NCBI RefSeq assembly: GCF_027943725.1 | Contig: NZ_AP025696.1 | Span: 659,501-723,500, forward strand | Reading direction: 5' to 3' | Source: Nitrosophilus kaiyonis | Lineage (GTDB): Bacteria > Campylobacterota > Campylobacteria > Campylobacterales > Nitratiruptoraceae | Length of the DNA: 64,000 nt | Part shown: positions 1 through 8,270 of the stretch, piece after piece | Layout: each line of letters opens with the position of its first letter | How positions within the stretch are numbered: the first letter of the stretch is position 1 | Made by a program: the position numbers and the translations under genes | Notes under the pieces: model-generated | What the model was told of the DNA's origin: nothing | Databases searched by the model: none | The model's input: the letters and a program-made list of their open reading frames with translations, nothing else

Positions 1-106
1 GATAGTTCATGGATTTTGTAAAGAGGTTTTGGCAAATCTTCCTATGGAGTTTGCAGCTGAAGCAAAAGATCTATTAAATTTAACTTTAGAAGGAAGTGTA
101 GGATGA
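1..106 (+). CDS. sufB: SufB, C-terminal end (partial)
   Basis: This is the last 34 codons of a gene that enters from the left edge; the first complete codon is at position 2. The tail contains [14 protein letters not shown] and [16 protein letters not shown], which resemble the C-terminus of SufB, the scaffold subunit of the SUF Fe-S assembly complex. The TGA at 104-106 overlaps the start of sufC, as expected for a sufBCD operon. The assignment rests on the tail and on its neighbours, because most of the gene lies outside the window. Confidence 0.85.
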   Translation, partial: IVHGFCKEVLANLPMEFAAEAKDLLNLTLEGSVG

Positions 107-855
107 TAATGATGGAGATAAAAAATTTACATGCAAAAATAGGTGAAAAAGAGATTTTAAAAGGGGTAAACTTAGAGCTTCAAAAAGGAAAAGTTCATAC
201 CATTATGGGGCCAAACGGGGCCGGTAAATCAACTCTTTCAAAAACGATAGTAGGCCATTATGATGTTGAGGTAACTAATGGAGATATTATTTATAAAGGT
301 GAGAGTATATTGGATTTAACACCAGAAGAGAGAGCTCTAAGAGGGATATTTATGAGCTTTCAAAACCCTGTTGAGGTTCCAGGTGTAACAAATGCATACT
401 TTTTAAGAACAGCTGTTAATGCAAAAAGAGAATATGAAGGAAAAGAGCCTTTAAATCCAGCTGAGTTTTTAAAGATGGCAAGAGAGTATGCAAAACTTCT
501 TGGAATGAAACCAGAGATGTTAAATAGAAGTTTAAATGAGGGATTTAGTGGTGGCGAGAAAAAAAGAAATGAAATTTTACAGATGCTAATGCTTGATCCT
601 GATTTAATAATTTTGGATGAGATCGATTCTGGACTTGATATAGATGCGCTTAAAGCTGTTAGTGAAGGGATAAATAAAATAAAAGGGCCAGATAAGACAT
701 TTTTAATTATTACTCACTATTCAAGAATCCTTGATTATGTTGAGCCAGATTTTGTTCATGTAATGATGGATGGAAAAGTTGTAAAAACTGGAGACTTCTC
801 ACTTGTAAAAGAGCTTGAAAAAGAGGGATATAAGATTATAGAGGAAGCAAAATGA
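103..855 (+). CDS. sufC: SufC, Fe-S assembly ATPase
   Basis: This is the ABC-type ATPase that drives the SufBCD scaffold in Fe-S cluster assembly in the cytoplasm. Visible motifs are the Walker [10 protein letters not shown] (about residues 36-44), the SufC-type signature [11 protein letters not shown] near residue 150, and a Walker B ending in [12 protein letters not shown], followed by an H-loop in ITHYSR. The length of 250 aa is normal. Three in-frame ATGs lie close together (103, 109, 112). The first overlaps the sufB stop, and translational coupling is likely. The stop overlaps the sufD start. Confidence 0.96.
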   Translation: MIMMEIKNLHAKIGEKEILKGVNLELQKGKVHTIMGPNGAGKSTLSKTIVGHYDVEVTNGDIIYKGESILDLTPEERALRGIFMSFQNPVEVPGVTNAYFLRTAVNAKREYEGKEPLNPAEFLKMAREYAKLLGMKPEMLNRSLNEGFSGGEKKRNEILQMLMLDPDLIILDEIDSGLDIDALKAVSEGINKIKGPDKTFLIITHYSRILDYVEPDFVHVMMDGKVVKTGDFSLVKELEKEGYKIIEEAK

Positions 856-2027
856 AAGTAGCTCTATCAAAAATGGATATAGGCTCTATTTTAGATTTAT
901 CAAATAAAGAAAAAACAAAAACCACATCAGCTGTTGCTCTTAGCTCTTTAGGAGTCAATTTTAAAAAGAGTGAACATTATAGATATTTTAATCTTTTTTA
1001 TCTATTATCAAATGAATTTGAGATTTATTCTCCTATAACATCTACAATAAAAGAGGGAGATTTAATTATAGAAGATGGAGCTATAGTTAGTGCTCCAAAA
1101 GATTTAAAAGTTAATATTGTAGATGAGATTGATATATGCAAAAACCATTTTGATCAGATTTATTATATAAATCATCTATTAAGTCAAAAAATTATAAAGA
1201 TTGATGTTGATAAAGATATGGTTTTAAATCTAAAACATATATTTTTACAAAATGAAAAACTTTTGCCATATAGAATAAATTTAAATATAAAAAATGGTGC
1301 AAAAGTTACACTTTATGAAGATTTTGAAGACAGACTAAACAGTGGTCTTATATTTTATGGATGGGATATAAATATAGAAGATAAAAGTTATTTAGAATTT
1401 ATCAGAGTTCAAGATGAGTTTGAAAAAAGTTATAATATGGTTGCTTCACATTTTATCAACGTAGAAGATGAGGCAAAATTTGATATAAAAAGTTTTGATA
1501 TAGGCGAAGGTAAAATCTGTCACAATTTAAAAATTGATATCCATAAAGACTCAATCTGTGATGCAAAACATCTTGTCTATACAGATAATAATGCAATTAG
1601 AGCAAACAATATAAAAATTTCTCATATAAAAGAAAATGCAAAAACTAACCAAGAGGCAAGACATGTATTAAAAGATAGATCTACTGCTATTTTTGATGCT
1701 TTGATTAAAGTAGAAACAAAAGCAAAAGGTGCAATTGCACATCAAAACAATAAATCGATTTTATTAAACGATAAAGCATATATGGTATCAAAGCCTCAGC
1801 TTGAAATTTATATAGATGAACTTGAAGCAAGCCATGGTTCAACTACGGGCCAAATAGATCCTGAAGAGCTTTTTTATATTAGAGCAAGAGGGATAAGAGA
1901 AAATGAGGCAAGAAAAATGATAGTTCTTGGATTTATGAAAGAGGTTATTAATAGTATTAAAGATGAAAAAAAACAGAATGAAATTTATAAAAGATTTGAA
2001 GAGATTTATAATAGAGACACAAAATAG
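852..2027 (+). CDS. sufD: SufD-like Fe-S assembly scaffold subunit
   Basis: This 391-aa protein belongs to the SufB/SufD family and is the partner of SufB and SufC. The C-terminal half carries the family's beta-helix core, including the stretch with HQNNKSILLNDKAYMVSKPQ and the motif EASHGSTTGQIDPEELFYIRARGI. The N-terminal part is divergent and lysine-rich. The ATG overlaps the sufC stop by 4 nt. Placement after sufC and length favour SufD over a second SufB. A hairpin built from a repeat block begins at its stop codon. Confidence 0.92.
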   Translation: MKVALSKMDIGSILDLSNKEKTKTTSAVALSSLGVNFKKSEHYRYFNLFYLLSNEFEIYSPITSTIKEGDLIIEDGAIVSAPKDLKVNIVDEIDICKNHFDQIYYINHLLSQKIIKIDVDKDMVLNLKHIFLQNEKLLPYRINLNIKNGAKVTLYEDFEDRLNSGLIFYGWDINIEDKSYLEFIRVQDEFEKSYNMVASHFINVEDEAKFDIKSFDIGEGKICHNLKIDIHKDSICDAKHLVYTDNNAIRANNIKISHIKENAKTNQEARHVLKDRSTAIFDALIKVETKAKGAIAHQNNKSILLNDKAYMVSKPQLEIYIDELEASHGSTTGQIDPEELFYIRARGIRENEARKMIVLGFMKEVINSIKDEKKQNEIYKRFEEIYNRDTK

Positions 2028-2085
2028 TGCTAAGTATTAAGAATTAAGATTTAAGAATTTTTCTTTATTACTTAATGCTTAGCAC
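2027..2085. repeat. repeat block R1: 15-bp inverted repeat after sufD
   Basis: The left arm 2027-2041 (GTGCTAAGTATTAAG) pairs with the right arm 2071-2085 (CTTAATGCTTAGCAC) with one mismatch and a 29-nt loop. The first G is also the last base of the sufD stop codon. Further words of the same kind (GAATTAAG, CTTAACTCTTAA) lie in the loop and after the hairpin. It is one of eleven such blocks and could act as an attenuator between sufD and sufE. Confidence 0.75.
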
Positions 2086-2119
2086 TTAACTCTTAATATT
2101 GATTATTAAAGGATAAATA

Positions 2120-2551
2120 ATGCAAAAGAGTATGGATGAAGTATTAAATGAGATAAAAGAGGATTTTGAGCTGCTTGGTGATCCTGATGCAATAGTTGAG
2201 TATATTTTAGAGCTTGGTAAACAAAATGAAATGACTTTAAAACCAGAAGAGAAAAATGAACAAACGTTAATAAAAGGATGCTCTTCTCCTGCTTGGATGA
2301 TTGAAGAGTGCAAAGATGGAAAAGTGCATTTTAGAGTTGAAGGAAGTTCATCATTAGCAAAAGGGATGATCCCGCTTTTATTAAAGATTTTTAATGATAG
2401 AACACCTGATGAGATATTAAATTTTGATCCAAAAAAGCTATTTGAGCTTGGATTTGATAAAATTTTAAGTCCAACGAGACTTCAGAGTATGGAAGCTTTT
2501 TTAAATAGAATATATGCTTTTGCTAAAAAGTGTAAAGAGAAAAGTCATTAG
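2120..2551 (+). CDS. sufE: SufE-family sulfur acceptor
   Basis: SufE accepts persulfide sulfur from a SufS-type cysteine desulfurase and passes it to SufBCD. The conserved cysteine is Cys54 in the motif LIKGCSSPAWM, followed by the typical HFRVEGSSSLAKGM and the helix with ND-RTPDEI. The length of 143 aa fits the family. The ATG at 2120 is preceded by AAGGAT. No desulfurase gene is present in the window. The last residues and the TAG stop (KSH-stop) are encoded by the start of the following repeat block. Confidence 0.93.
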   Translation: MQKSMDEVLNEIKEDFELLGDPDAIVEYILELGKQNEMTLKPEEKNEQTLIKGCSSPAWMIEECKDGKVHFRVEGSSSLAKGMIPLLLKIFNDRTPDEILNFDPKKLFELGFDKILSPTRLQSMEAFLNRIYAFAKKCKEKSH

Positions 2552-2750
2552 TCATTGGACATTAGTCATTAGTAAAAATTGGTAATAGTAGGTAGATTAA
2601 GGTTGAAGGTTGAAGTGTGTGAAGCAAGCGAAGATTTTCGGTTAGTTTTGAGGAAAAAGGATGAAGGGAGAAGGTAGAAGGAAAAGTAAATTCCAAATTC
2701 CAGTCACAATTTACTGATTACTCATCACTCATTACTAATCACTATATTAT
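2545..2750. repeat. repeat block R2 with a truncated copy of the structured element
   Basis: The block starts inside the sufE stop region. The left part has AGTCATTAG, CATTGGACATTAGTC and GGTTGAAGGTTGAAG units. The right part has complementary ACTGATTACTCATCACTC and CATTACTAATCACTA words. In the middle (about 2612-2645) is TGAAGCAAGCGAAG followed by TTTTCGGTTAG. This matches the two ends of the conserved 3-prime stem of the large elements at 21.4 and 32.5 kb, as if the centre had been deleted. Confidence 0.7.
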
Positions 2751-2761
2751 AAGGAGTAGCA

Positions 2762-3082
2762 TTGGATTTAAAAAAGATTAAAGAGCAGATTATTGAAGAG
2801 TTAAAAAAGATATATGACCCTGAAATACCAGTTAATATATATGATTTAGGTCTTATATATGATATTGATTGCAAAGAGGGTGATCATGGAGCAAAATGTA
2901 AAATAGATATGACTCTAACAAGTGCTTTTTGTCCTGCTGCAGAATCAATTGTAGAGCTTGTAAAAAATATTAAAAACAAAGTTGAAGGTATTGAAGATTT
3001 AGAAGTAAATTTGGTATTTAATCCACCTTGGGATAAATCAAAAATGAGTGATGAAGCTAAACTTCAACTTGGAATGCTTTAA
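2762..3082 (+). CDS. MIP18/DUF59-family Fe-S assembly factor (SufT-like)
   Basis: This 106-aa protein is related to SufT, PaaD and eukaryotic MIP18, which help load Fe-S clusters onto target proteins. Diagnostic stretches are YDPEIPVNIYDLGLIYDI, the conserved cysteine in TLTSAFCPAAES, and NLVFNPPWDKSKMSDEAK near the end. The start is a TTG at 2762 with AAGGAG at 2751-2756. Its position after sufE supports a role in Fe-S maturation. The symbol sufT is not assigned because the family has several subgroups. Confidence 0.9.
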   Translation: MDLKKIKEQIIEELKKIYDPEIPVNIYDLGLIYDIDCKEGDHGAKCKIDMTLTSAFCPAAESIVELVKNIKNKVEGIEDLEVNLVFNPPWDKSKMSDEAKLQLGML

Positions 3083-3249
3083 CCCAAATTTTGCAATATA
3101 ATTCATTATATTAACACTTATCATTGAGTTTATAAACTTTAAAAAATTTTTTGACTTATCACATTGTAGATAGGCCTTCAAAATTTTTAAAAGTTTCTAA
3201 TTCTCAAGCATAAGTATTACTGCAACAAATTTTATTGCAAAATTTGGGT
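3081..3249. repeat. 169-bp long inverted repeat (MITE-like or bidirectional terminator)
   Basis: Perfect 18-bp terminal inverted repeats, AACCCAAATTTTGCAATA at 3081-3098 and its complement at 3232-3249, bound the element. The inner sequence continues the symmetry imperfectly: ACTTATCATTGAGTTTATAA pairs with a right arm containing TTCTCAAGCATAAGT, and AAAAAATTTT with AAAATTTTTA. The whole element could fold into one hairpin of about 80 bp. It lies between two convergent genes and overlaps the last bases of the DUF59 gene stop codon. No second copy was seen in the window. Confidence 0.75.
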
Positions 3250-3254
3250 TTAAT

Positions 3255-3270
3255 CTCGGCCAAAAGGCCG
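3255..3270. terminator. small GC-rich hairpin after the peroxiredoxin gene
   Basis: TCGGCC-aaaa-GGCCGA forms a perfect 6-bp stem six bases beyond the peroxiredoxin stop. It could terminate that minus-strand gene. No clear T-run follows on either strand, so it is only a weak intrinsic terminator candidate. Confidence 0.4.
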
Positions 3271-3276
3271 AAGGTA

Positions 3277-4113
3277 TTAAGACTCTTTATGGCAGAACCA
3301 CCAATCATAACATTCATACTCTTTAGTTCTTTTTTCAGCAGTCTCACAATCTGTTGCAGGCGGAATTATTACTCTATCTTTAATTAGTTCGTTTTCTGGC
3401 CAGTTAGCTGGAGTTGCAACACCTTCAGCATCACTTTTTTGAAGTGCTTTTACTGCTCTTACAATCTCAGAGATATTTCTTCCTATCTCTTGTGGATAGT
3501 AAAGAATTGTTCTAATAATACCTTCAGGGTCAATTATAAATACAGCTCTAACTGTATTTGTTCCTTTTCCTGGGTGAACCATTCCGATTTGTGCAGCAAG
3601 TGTATCAGTTGCAGCAATGATTGGAAACTCAATCTCTATATCTAATTTTTCTTTTATCCACTCAATCCATTTAATATGTGAAAATACTTGGTCAATTGAT
3701 AATCCTATAAGCTGAGTATTTATCTCATCAAACTCTTTTTTGTGTTTTTGAAAGCTAACAAACTCTGTTGTACATACAGGTGTAAAATCTGCTGGATGAC
3801 TAAAAAGCACAGTCCATTTACCTTTTAAATCCTCTGGTATTGTCATTTTCCCATGTGTTGTTTGAACTTCTATTGTAGGAAATTTATCTCCAAGTAGTGG
3901 CATTCCCATTTTACCCTCCTCTTTTTTAAATTGTTTTGTTGCAACTTCTAAAAACTCTTTTACAACATCTTCAAACTCTTTTTTTTGAATATTTGCTCTT
4001 TTTTTAATCTCTTCATACTGATCTTCAACAAGAGAGGCAATCTTTTTTGCAACATCTTTTTGACTTTCAACTATCTCTTCAACTCTTTTTTTAATATCCT
4101 CTTTCCAGCCCAT
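3277..4113 (-). CDS. Prx6/archaeal-type peroxiredoxin with N-terminal helical extension
   Basis: This is a thiol peroxidase that reduces H2O2 and alkyl hydroperoxides. The core (from about residue 69) has the peroxidatic Cys114 in [12 protein letters not shown], and the C-terminal tail carries Cys256, Cys268 and Cys274. The spacing of the last two resembles the resolving pair of Aeropyrum-type peroxiredoxins. Residues 1-68 are an extra charged, helix-forming segment absent from ordinary family members. A strong GAGGAGGG lies inside the reading frame just before ATG 3909 (Met69), so a normal 210-aa form may also be made. The upstream ATG at 4113 also has AGGAGG. A palindromic operator-like site lies upstream at 4171-4186. 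Confidence 0.93.
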   Translation of the reverse strand: MGWKEDIKKRVEEIVESQKDVAKKIASLVEDQYEEIKKRANIQKKEFEDVVKEFLEVATKQFKKEEGKMGMPLLGDKFPTIEVQTTHGKMTIPEDLKGKWTVLFSHPADFTPVCTTEFVSFQKHKKEFDEINTQLIGLSIDQVFSHIKWIEWIKEKLDIEIEFPIIAATDTLAAQIGMVHPGKGTNTVRAVFIIDPEGIIRTILYYPQEIGRNISEIVRAVKALQKSDAEGVATPANWPENELIKDRVIIPPATDCETAEKRTKEYECYDWWFCHKES

Positions 4114-4143
4114 TTTGCCTCCTTTAGCAATTTTATTTATAAT

Positions 4144-4186
4144 ATTTTATACTTTTTAAATCAATTTGTCTGCTACTTTAGTAGCA
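4144..4186 (-). promoter_or_regulatory. palindromic activator-type site 1 plus -10 box, upstream of peroxiredoxin
   Basis: TGCTACTTTAGTAGCA (4171-4186) is a perfect palindrome of two 7-mers around a 2-bp centre. On the minus strand a TATAAA/TAAAAT -10 box lies at 4151-4144, which puts the palindrome centre near -40 to -41 from the expected start. This is the Class II position for Crp/Fnr-type activators. The same arrangement is repeated before the DUF505-like gene and yfdX. Confidence 0.65.
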
Positions 4187-4259
4187 AAAAGATCTAAAAC
4201 CACCTATTTAAGTATATCTTTACAAAACTTATATAAACTTAAGATTATAATAAAAGAAA

Positions 4260-6116
4260 TCAACCATTAAATATTTCAATTGCTTTAAGAATTTTTAATC
4301 CAGCTTCATTGACACTATTTTTACCAAGAAATTTTGCTTCTTTAGCAGCAATATATGCTTTTTCAAAGCTCTCTTTAGTTAACCCACTTTTTTTAATAGC
4401 TTCTTTAATATTTTCAGGGAGCATGCGTACCTTTTGCTCTTTTACATACATATTTCCAGTTTCAGCAATTGCTTTTATAACTCTATAGATAATTGGATTA
4501 ATAGGTGCACCAAATCCTTCAGGTACTCCGCTTAATGCTTCATCCATCAATTTTCCATACTCAGTTTCTATAATATGACCATCTGGTAGTATTTCAATAA
4601 ACCCTTTTGCCTCTAATTTATCAAGAGCCTCTTTTCTATGAAAATACTCATCTTCATGTAAGTTTTCATTTAAAATGTCTTCACAAGTTATACCTGCATC
4701 AGGAATCATTTTAAATATATCCATTTCATAACGTGTTATAAAAGGTAGTTTTTTACTACTTGCAAGCTCTTCATAAAGAAGTCCTGATTTACTTGGCTCA
4801 AAAGTTCCTAAAATACGTTCTTTTCTTGCCTCTTCTATCCACTCTTTATTTGGGGAGCTAAAGATTTTATTGGATATTGTTAAAGTTTTTACACTCCAAG
4901 AGTGAATACTTCGCTCATCTGCTTGATCTTCTATTACTTTTTGTCCATTTTCTGTTACATAATATACTGCTCTACCTTTACTATCTATACCCTCTTTAAT
5001 AAGTCCAAATGCTTCTAGATTATATAGATATTCTCTTAAATCAAAGTTTTCTTCAAACCATTTTGTCATATCTTTAGCTTCACCAAACTTTTTTGCAATC
5101 TCTTGTTTTTTCTTTGGCATCTCATCAAGACGTCTGCCATATTTTTCCAAAATATTTTTATATTCTCTTACTTTTCTATCTACAAGCTCTTTTTTTATCT
5201 CATCAAAATTTGCTACCTCTTCAGGATTAGATGTATATTTCTCTTTCCAAATTTGATCAATTGTTTTAAGAGTTTCAACTTCCTCTTTTTCAATAGCAAA
5301 AGAGTAAAATGGCTTTTCTGTTTTATCTTTAAAAATGCGATAGACTTCTAAGGCTTTTTTTCCAGCTTTTGTTAGAGTATCTACATTGCTTACGTATCCC
5401 AAAGCCTCTAATTGTAGAAGTGTATCTACTTCAACCTCTTCTCCATCTGCAACTTTTGCAATAGACTCTAAAATAGAGATATCCAAAACGCTTCCTTCAC
5501 TTGCCCAGCCTCCATATGTGAGTGTATCTTTAACAGCTTGTCCAAGTTCAGTGAATGTAAAAAAGTCTCCATATGGAATAGAATAGGCAATAAGACGCAT
5601 TGCTTCTAATAGATCTTTATAATTTCTTTCAATTGGAAGATAATTAGTATCAGTTGGACCCATTGGAGATTTTCTTATAAATTCAGCCAATTTTGCATCT
5701 ATAATGAGCTCTGGGTTACTATTATTATAAGCATTAAAAAGATCAAGTGCTGCTTGTGTTAGTTCGCCATTCTTTGCAAATCCTCTTTTTGAAAGTTCTT
5801 GATCACTTACTTTTGTGGTTCTCTTTTTCCCTTTGATCGCAGCATCAATCATCGCAATCACTTCAGAACTAACCCATTTAAAATTATCTTTCCAATCTTC
5901 AATATTATCTATATCTCTTTCAATATCAGCCAAAATTTGTGCTACTATTGAACCGCTATAGGTAAGTTCTATTTTTGCAGGTATTGGAAATCGAACAAGT
6001 CCGGATAAATTAAGCTCTTCTACAGCTTCTTGATTGAGTTTATCAACATTAATAGTTTTATCATCACTTCTATGAAGTGCTAATAATATTTTCGCTGCCT
6101 CTTTTTTAATAACCAT
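4260..6116 (-). CDS. DUF505-like protein of unknown function
   Basis: This 618-aa soluble protein resembles DUF505 proteins of archaea and Aquificae. No enzymatic motif is recognised. It contains several repeated winged-helix-like pieces, for example [48 protein letters not shown] and [16 protein letters not shown], each with the strand-turn-helix look of a wing plus helix. It has no signal peptide or membrane segment. The ATG is preceded by AAGGAGAAAAGT. It has its own palindromic site at 6170-6185 and lies between hdeD and the peroxiredoxin, which suggests a stress role by context only. The family call is from memory of the pattern. Confidence 0.6.
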   Translation of the reverse strand: MVIKKEAAKILLALHRSDDKTINVDKLNQEAVEELNLSGLVRFPIPAKIELTYSGSIVAQILADIERDIDNIEDWKDNFKWVSSEVIAMIDAAIKGKKRTTKVSDQELSKRGFAKNGELTQAALDLFNAYNNSNPELIIDAKLAEFIRKSPMGPTDTNYLPIERNYKDLLEAMRLIAYSIPYGDFFTFTELGQAVKDTLTYGGWASEGSVLDISILESIAKVADGEEVEVDTLLQLEALGYVSNVDTLTKAGKKALEVYRIFKDKTEKPFYSFAIEKEEVETLKTIDQIWKEKYTSNPEEVANFDEIKKELVDRKVREYKNILEKYGRRLDEMPKKKQEIAKKFGEAKDMTKWFEENFDLREYLYNLEAFGLIKEGIDSKGRAVYYVTENGQKVIEDQADERSIHSWSVKTLTISNKIFSSPNKEWIEEARKERILGTFEPSKSGLLYEELASSKKLPFITRYEMDIFKMIPDAGITCEDILNENLHEDEYFHRKEALDKLEAKGFIEILPDGHIIETEYGKLMDEALSGVPEGFGAPINPIIYRVIKAIAETGNMYVKEQKVRMLPENIKEAIKKSGLTKESFEKAYIAAKEAKFLGKNSVNEAGLKILKAIEIFNG

Positions 6117-6144
6117 ACTTTTCTCCTTTGATTTTTTATATAAG

Positions 6145-6185
6145 TTTATAGGGAATTGTGTAAATTTTCAGCAACAAATGTAGCA
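6145..6185 (-). promoter_or_regulatory. palindromic activator-type site 2 plus -10 box, upstream of the DUF505-like gene
   Basis: AGCAACAAATGTAGCA (6170-6185) has the same form as sites 1 and 3: two 7-mers of type (A/T)GC(A/T)ACN and its mirror around 2 bp. A minus-strand TATAAA at 6150-6145 puts the centre about 40 nt upstream of the expected transcription start. Confidence 0.6.
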
Positions 6186-6220
6186 AAAAGGGGAAAAGAA
6201 CCCCTTCAATAATATGAAGA

Positions 6221-6787
6221 TTAAGAATTGTTATCTTCTAATTTTTTGATTTGCGAGCTCATTGTAAGAAGCACAATACCATCAAAGAAAAGGCTAATTC
6301 CTACAAAAAGTCCTACCAAAAATAGAGAGCTAAACGGCCACCCTACTAAAAAGATAACTCCTATAATAATAGATAGAATCCCATTGAGTAAAATGAGCCA
6401 CCAAAATTTATTCTCTCCTTTCATCTGTCCAGCAAGAGCAAATGATGCAAATCCATCCATAAAAAAATAGATTGCCAAAATGATTCCAAGTGCTGCAACT
6501 CCAGGAAGTGGGAAAAAGATAACCATTGCTCCAGTCACAAAATAGATAAAGGCTTTAAGCCATCCAAGCCAATCTTTTTTATCTGTCTGCCAAGTATGAT
6601 ATCCGATTGTAATTCCACTGAATATGAACAAAAATGCAACAAAGTAAGCAGTTGTCAAACTCATTAAAGCGGGATAGAAAATCCCGACAAGACCTAACAG
6701 AAGAAAAATCACTCCAGCAATTTTGGTGTTCTTTTCAAATTTTTTCAAAAGCTCTTTATTATTGAGCATATTTTGATAACCAACCAT
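6221..6787 (-). CDS. hdeD: HdeD-family membrane protein (copy 1)
   Basis: This 188-aa integral membrane protein of the HdeD/DUF308 family has about six hydrophobic helices in the typical pairwise pattern. In E. coli the family is linked to acid resistance. Shared family stretches include KDWLGWLKAF, PLPGVAALGI and VGISLFFDGIVLL. It is very similar along its whole length to the copy at 49652-50203. It follows the histone-fold gene by 9 nt and has AGGAG before the ATG, so it is probably co-transcribed with yfdX. The acid-stress role is inferred from the family and from the neighbouring yfdX. Confidence 0.9.
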   Translation of the reverse strand: MVGYQNMLNNKELLKKFEKNTKIAGVIFLLLGLVGIFYPALMSLTTAYFVAFLFIFSGITIGYHTWQTDKKDWLGWLKAFIYFVTGAMVIFFPLPGVAALGIILAIYFFMDGFASFALAGQMKGENKFWWLILLNGILSIIIGVIFLVGWPFSSLFLVGLFVGISLFFDGIVLLTMSSQIKKLEDNNS

Positions 6788-6796
6788 CTTAAACTC

Positions 6797-7243
6797 CTAT
6801 AATGTCAAATCCATAACACTTTTTGCTTTTTCAATAAGCTCATGTGTTACAGCTCTATTTTCTTCATCAAGCTTTTTCATAATTCGTGCTAAAACAAGTG
6901 TTAAACCACCAACCATTTCAGGAAGGCTCTTTTCAAGTTCTGCTTCCAATTCTAGAAGTGGAGGATAAGTTGCAAGACGTTCTAAGATATCTTTAAGTTC
7001 TATCTCTTGTTCAAGCTTTTTAAACTCATTAATGCTCTCTTCCAATCCTTTAGTTATAGGAAGATCATATTTCCAGATAACATCTCGTCCATTATATTTT
7101 GCCGCTTTTTGTCCCATAAGCAAAAGATCATACAACTTTTGTTCAACAATATCTGTTACATCTTTTGCATGTCCTTTTTTAATATCAAGACCAGCTCCTT
7201 TTCTAAAAAGCTCTTCTAAATGATGAAATCCAACTACTGCCAT
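6797..7243 (-). CDS. DUF1931 double histone-fold protein
   Basis: This 148-aa protein resembles the DUF1931 family, whose Aquifex aeolicus member has a known structure with two histone folds in one chain. The sequence fits two helix-strand-helix units. The first is around LFRKGAGLDIKKGHAKDVTD to AKYNGRDVIWKYDLPITKG. The second is around LELEAELEKSLPEMVGGLTL to ENRAVTHELIEKAKSVMDL. Basic residues are concentrated in the first fold. It lies 13 nt after yfdX and 9 nt before hdeD, with AAAAGGAG before its ATG. DNA binding is not shown; a chromatin or stress-protection role is inferred. Confidence 0.82.
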   Translation of the reverse strand: MAVVGFHHLEELFRKGAGLDIKKGHAKDVTDIVEQKLYDLLLMGQKAAKYNGRDVIWKYDLPITKGLEESINEFKKLEQEIELKDILERLATYPPLLELEAELEKSLPEMVGGLTLVLARIMKKLDEENRAVTHELIEKAKSVMDLTL

Positions 7244-7256
7244 TTTCTACTCCTTT

Positions 7257-8132
7257 TTATTTATTAATCTTTTTAACAGCTTTTTCTTTGAACTCTTTTA
7301 GTTTTTCTAATAGCTCTTCAAACAGTTTTTGAGCTTCATTTTTACCTTTAATCTCTTTTTCAACCTTTTCAATCAACTCATTAAGCATTTTGTATGTGGT
7401 GTCTGAATCACTGGTATATCCAAGAGCTTCAGCCCTTTTTATATCTTTTTTTGCTTCTGCAAGCATATCTAATGCTTTTTTCTTATCTTTTTTTGCCGCA
7501 TCTTTTGCCACTTCAACAAGGTGAATCGCTTGCAATAGTGGAATTGGTGTTATAACATCAACTTCTACAAAAGTTGTTAATGCCTGATTTAGAACAATTT
7601 TAGCTTCATCAACTCTATTTTCATGCAAAAATTTTGCTGCAAGTTTTAGTGCTGCTGGATAGGAAGCTAAAGGTAAATTAATTACTTTAAAAACAATTTC
7701 GCTTCTAAGAGTATCAAGAATTCTTCTTGCTTCTTGAATTCTGTTTTCTTTAAGTAATGCTTTTACACTAATAATTGCAGTTTTAATATCTTGCAATGTT
7801 CCTGGAAAATCAACTACCTCAATAGAACTATTTATTGGAATAAGTGCAGGAGCGTTTGGCGTAGAAAGAACTACTTCTAGTTTTCCAATAGCATCTTCAA
7901 GATATTTTATAGCTTGATCTTTATTTCCTTTTTCAAGCTCTGCGAGTACCTTATTGGTTAATGTTACTGCATCAACAGCCTCTTGAACGATTTTGAGCTC
8001 TTTTTGCTCTTTTTTCACTTTAGTTTTTGCTTGAGAGATAGCTTTATTGGATTCAGCTTTACTAGCAACAGAAGCAAAAGCTCCATTTACTAAAAGTGTA
8101 GCAGTAGCAATACTAATTAGAAATTTTTTCAC
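7257..8132 (-). CDS. yfdX: YfdX-family exported protein
   Basis: This 291-aa protein has a signal peptide (VKKFLISIATATLLVNGAFA, cleavage likely after AFA) and a largely helical mature part with two similar halves. These contain EVVDFPGTLQDIKTAI and EVDVITPIPLLQAIHLVEVAK, typical of the YfdX family, which is regulated by acid-response systems in enterobacteria. The start chosen is GTG 8132, six bases after GGGAGG; an in-frame TTG at 8138 would touch the SD. It heads the yfdX-histone-hdeD operon. Function is not established; a periplasmic stress role is inferred. Confidence 0.83.
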   Translation of the reverse strand: MKKFLISIATATLLVNGAFASVASKAESNKAISQAKTKVKKEQKELKIVQEAVDAVTLTNKVLAELEKGNKDQAIKYLEDAIGKLEVVLSTPNAPALIPINSSIEVVDFPGTLQDIKTAIISVKALLKENRIQEARRILDTLRSEIVFKVINLPLASYPAALKLAAKFLHENRVDEAKIVLNQALTTFVEVDVITPIPLLQAIHLVEVAKDAAKKDKKKALDMLAEAKKDIKRAEALGYTSDSDTTYKMLNELIEKVEKEIKGKNEAQKLFEELLEKLKEFKEKAVKKINK

Positions 8133-8165
8133 TATCAACCTCCCTAAATTTTTGTGGCTGATAGA

Positions 8166-8208
8166 ATTTTAATATTATTAAATATTTTTGACAGCTACTT
8201 TAGTTGCA
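8166..8208 (-). promoter_or_regulatory. palindromic activator-type site 3 plus -10 box, upstream of yfdX
   Basis: AGCTACTTTAGTTGCA (8193-8208) matches sites 1 and 2. On the minus strand TAAAAT (8171-8166) is a plausible -10 box, which puts the palindrome centre about 40 nt upstream of the start. A GTCAAAAATATTTAA stretch separates them. It probably controls the yfdX-histone-hdeD transcript. Confidence 0.62.
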
Positions 8209-8270
8209 GATTGAATAGATATTAAATATTTTTGAAGGAGTTTAATTTTGAGAGGATAAGCAAAAGGCTC

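Noticed and set aside
2086-2313. 75-aa minus-strand ORF opposite sufE
   Set aside because: It lies antisense to a well-conserved gene and has no RBS or homology.
3277-4113. A frameshift or gene fusion error joining two genes at the peroxiredoxin
   Set aside because: The frame is continuous and both starts have good SDs, so a dual-start gene is the simpler reading.
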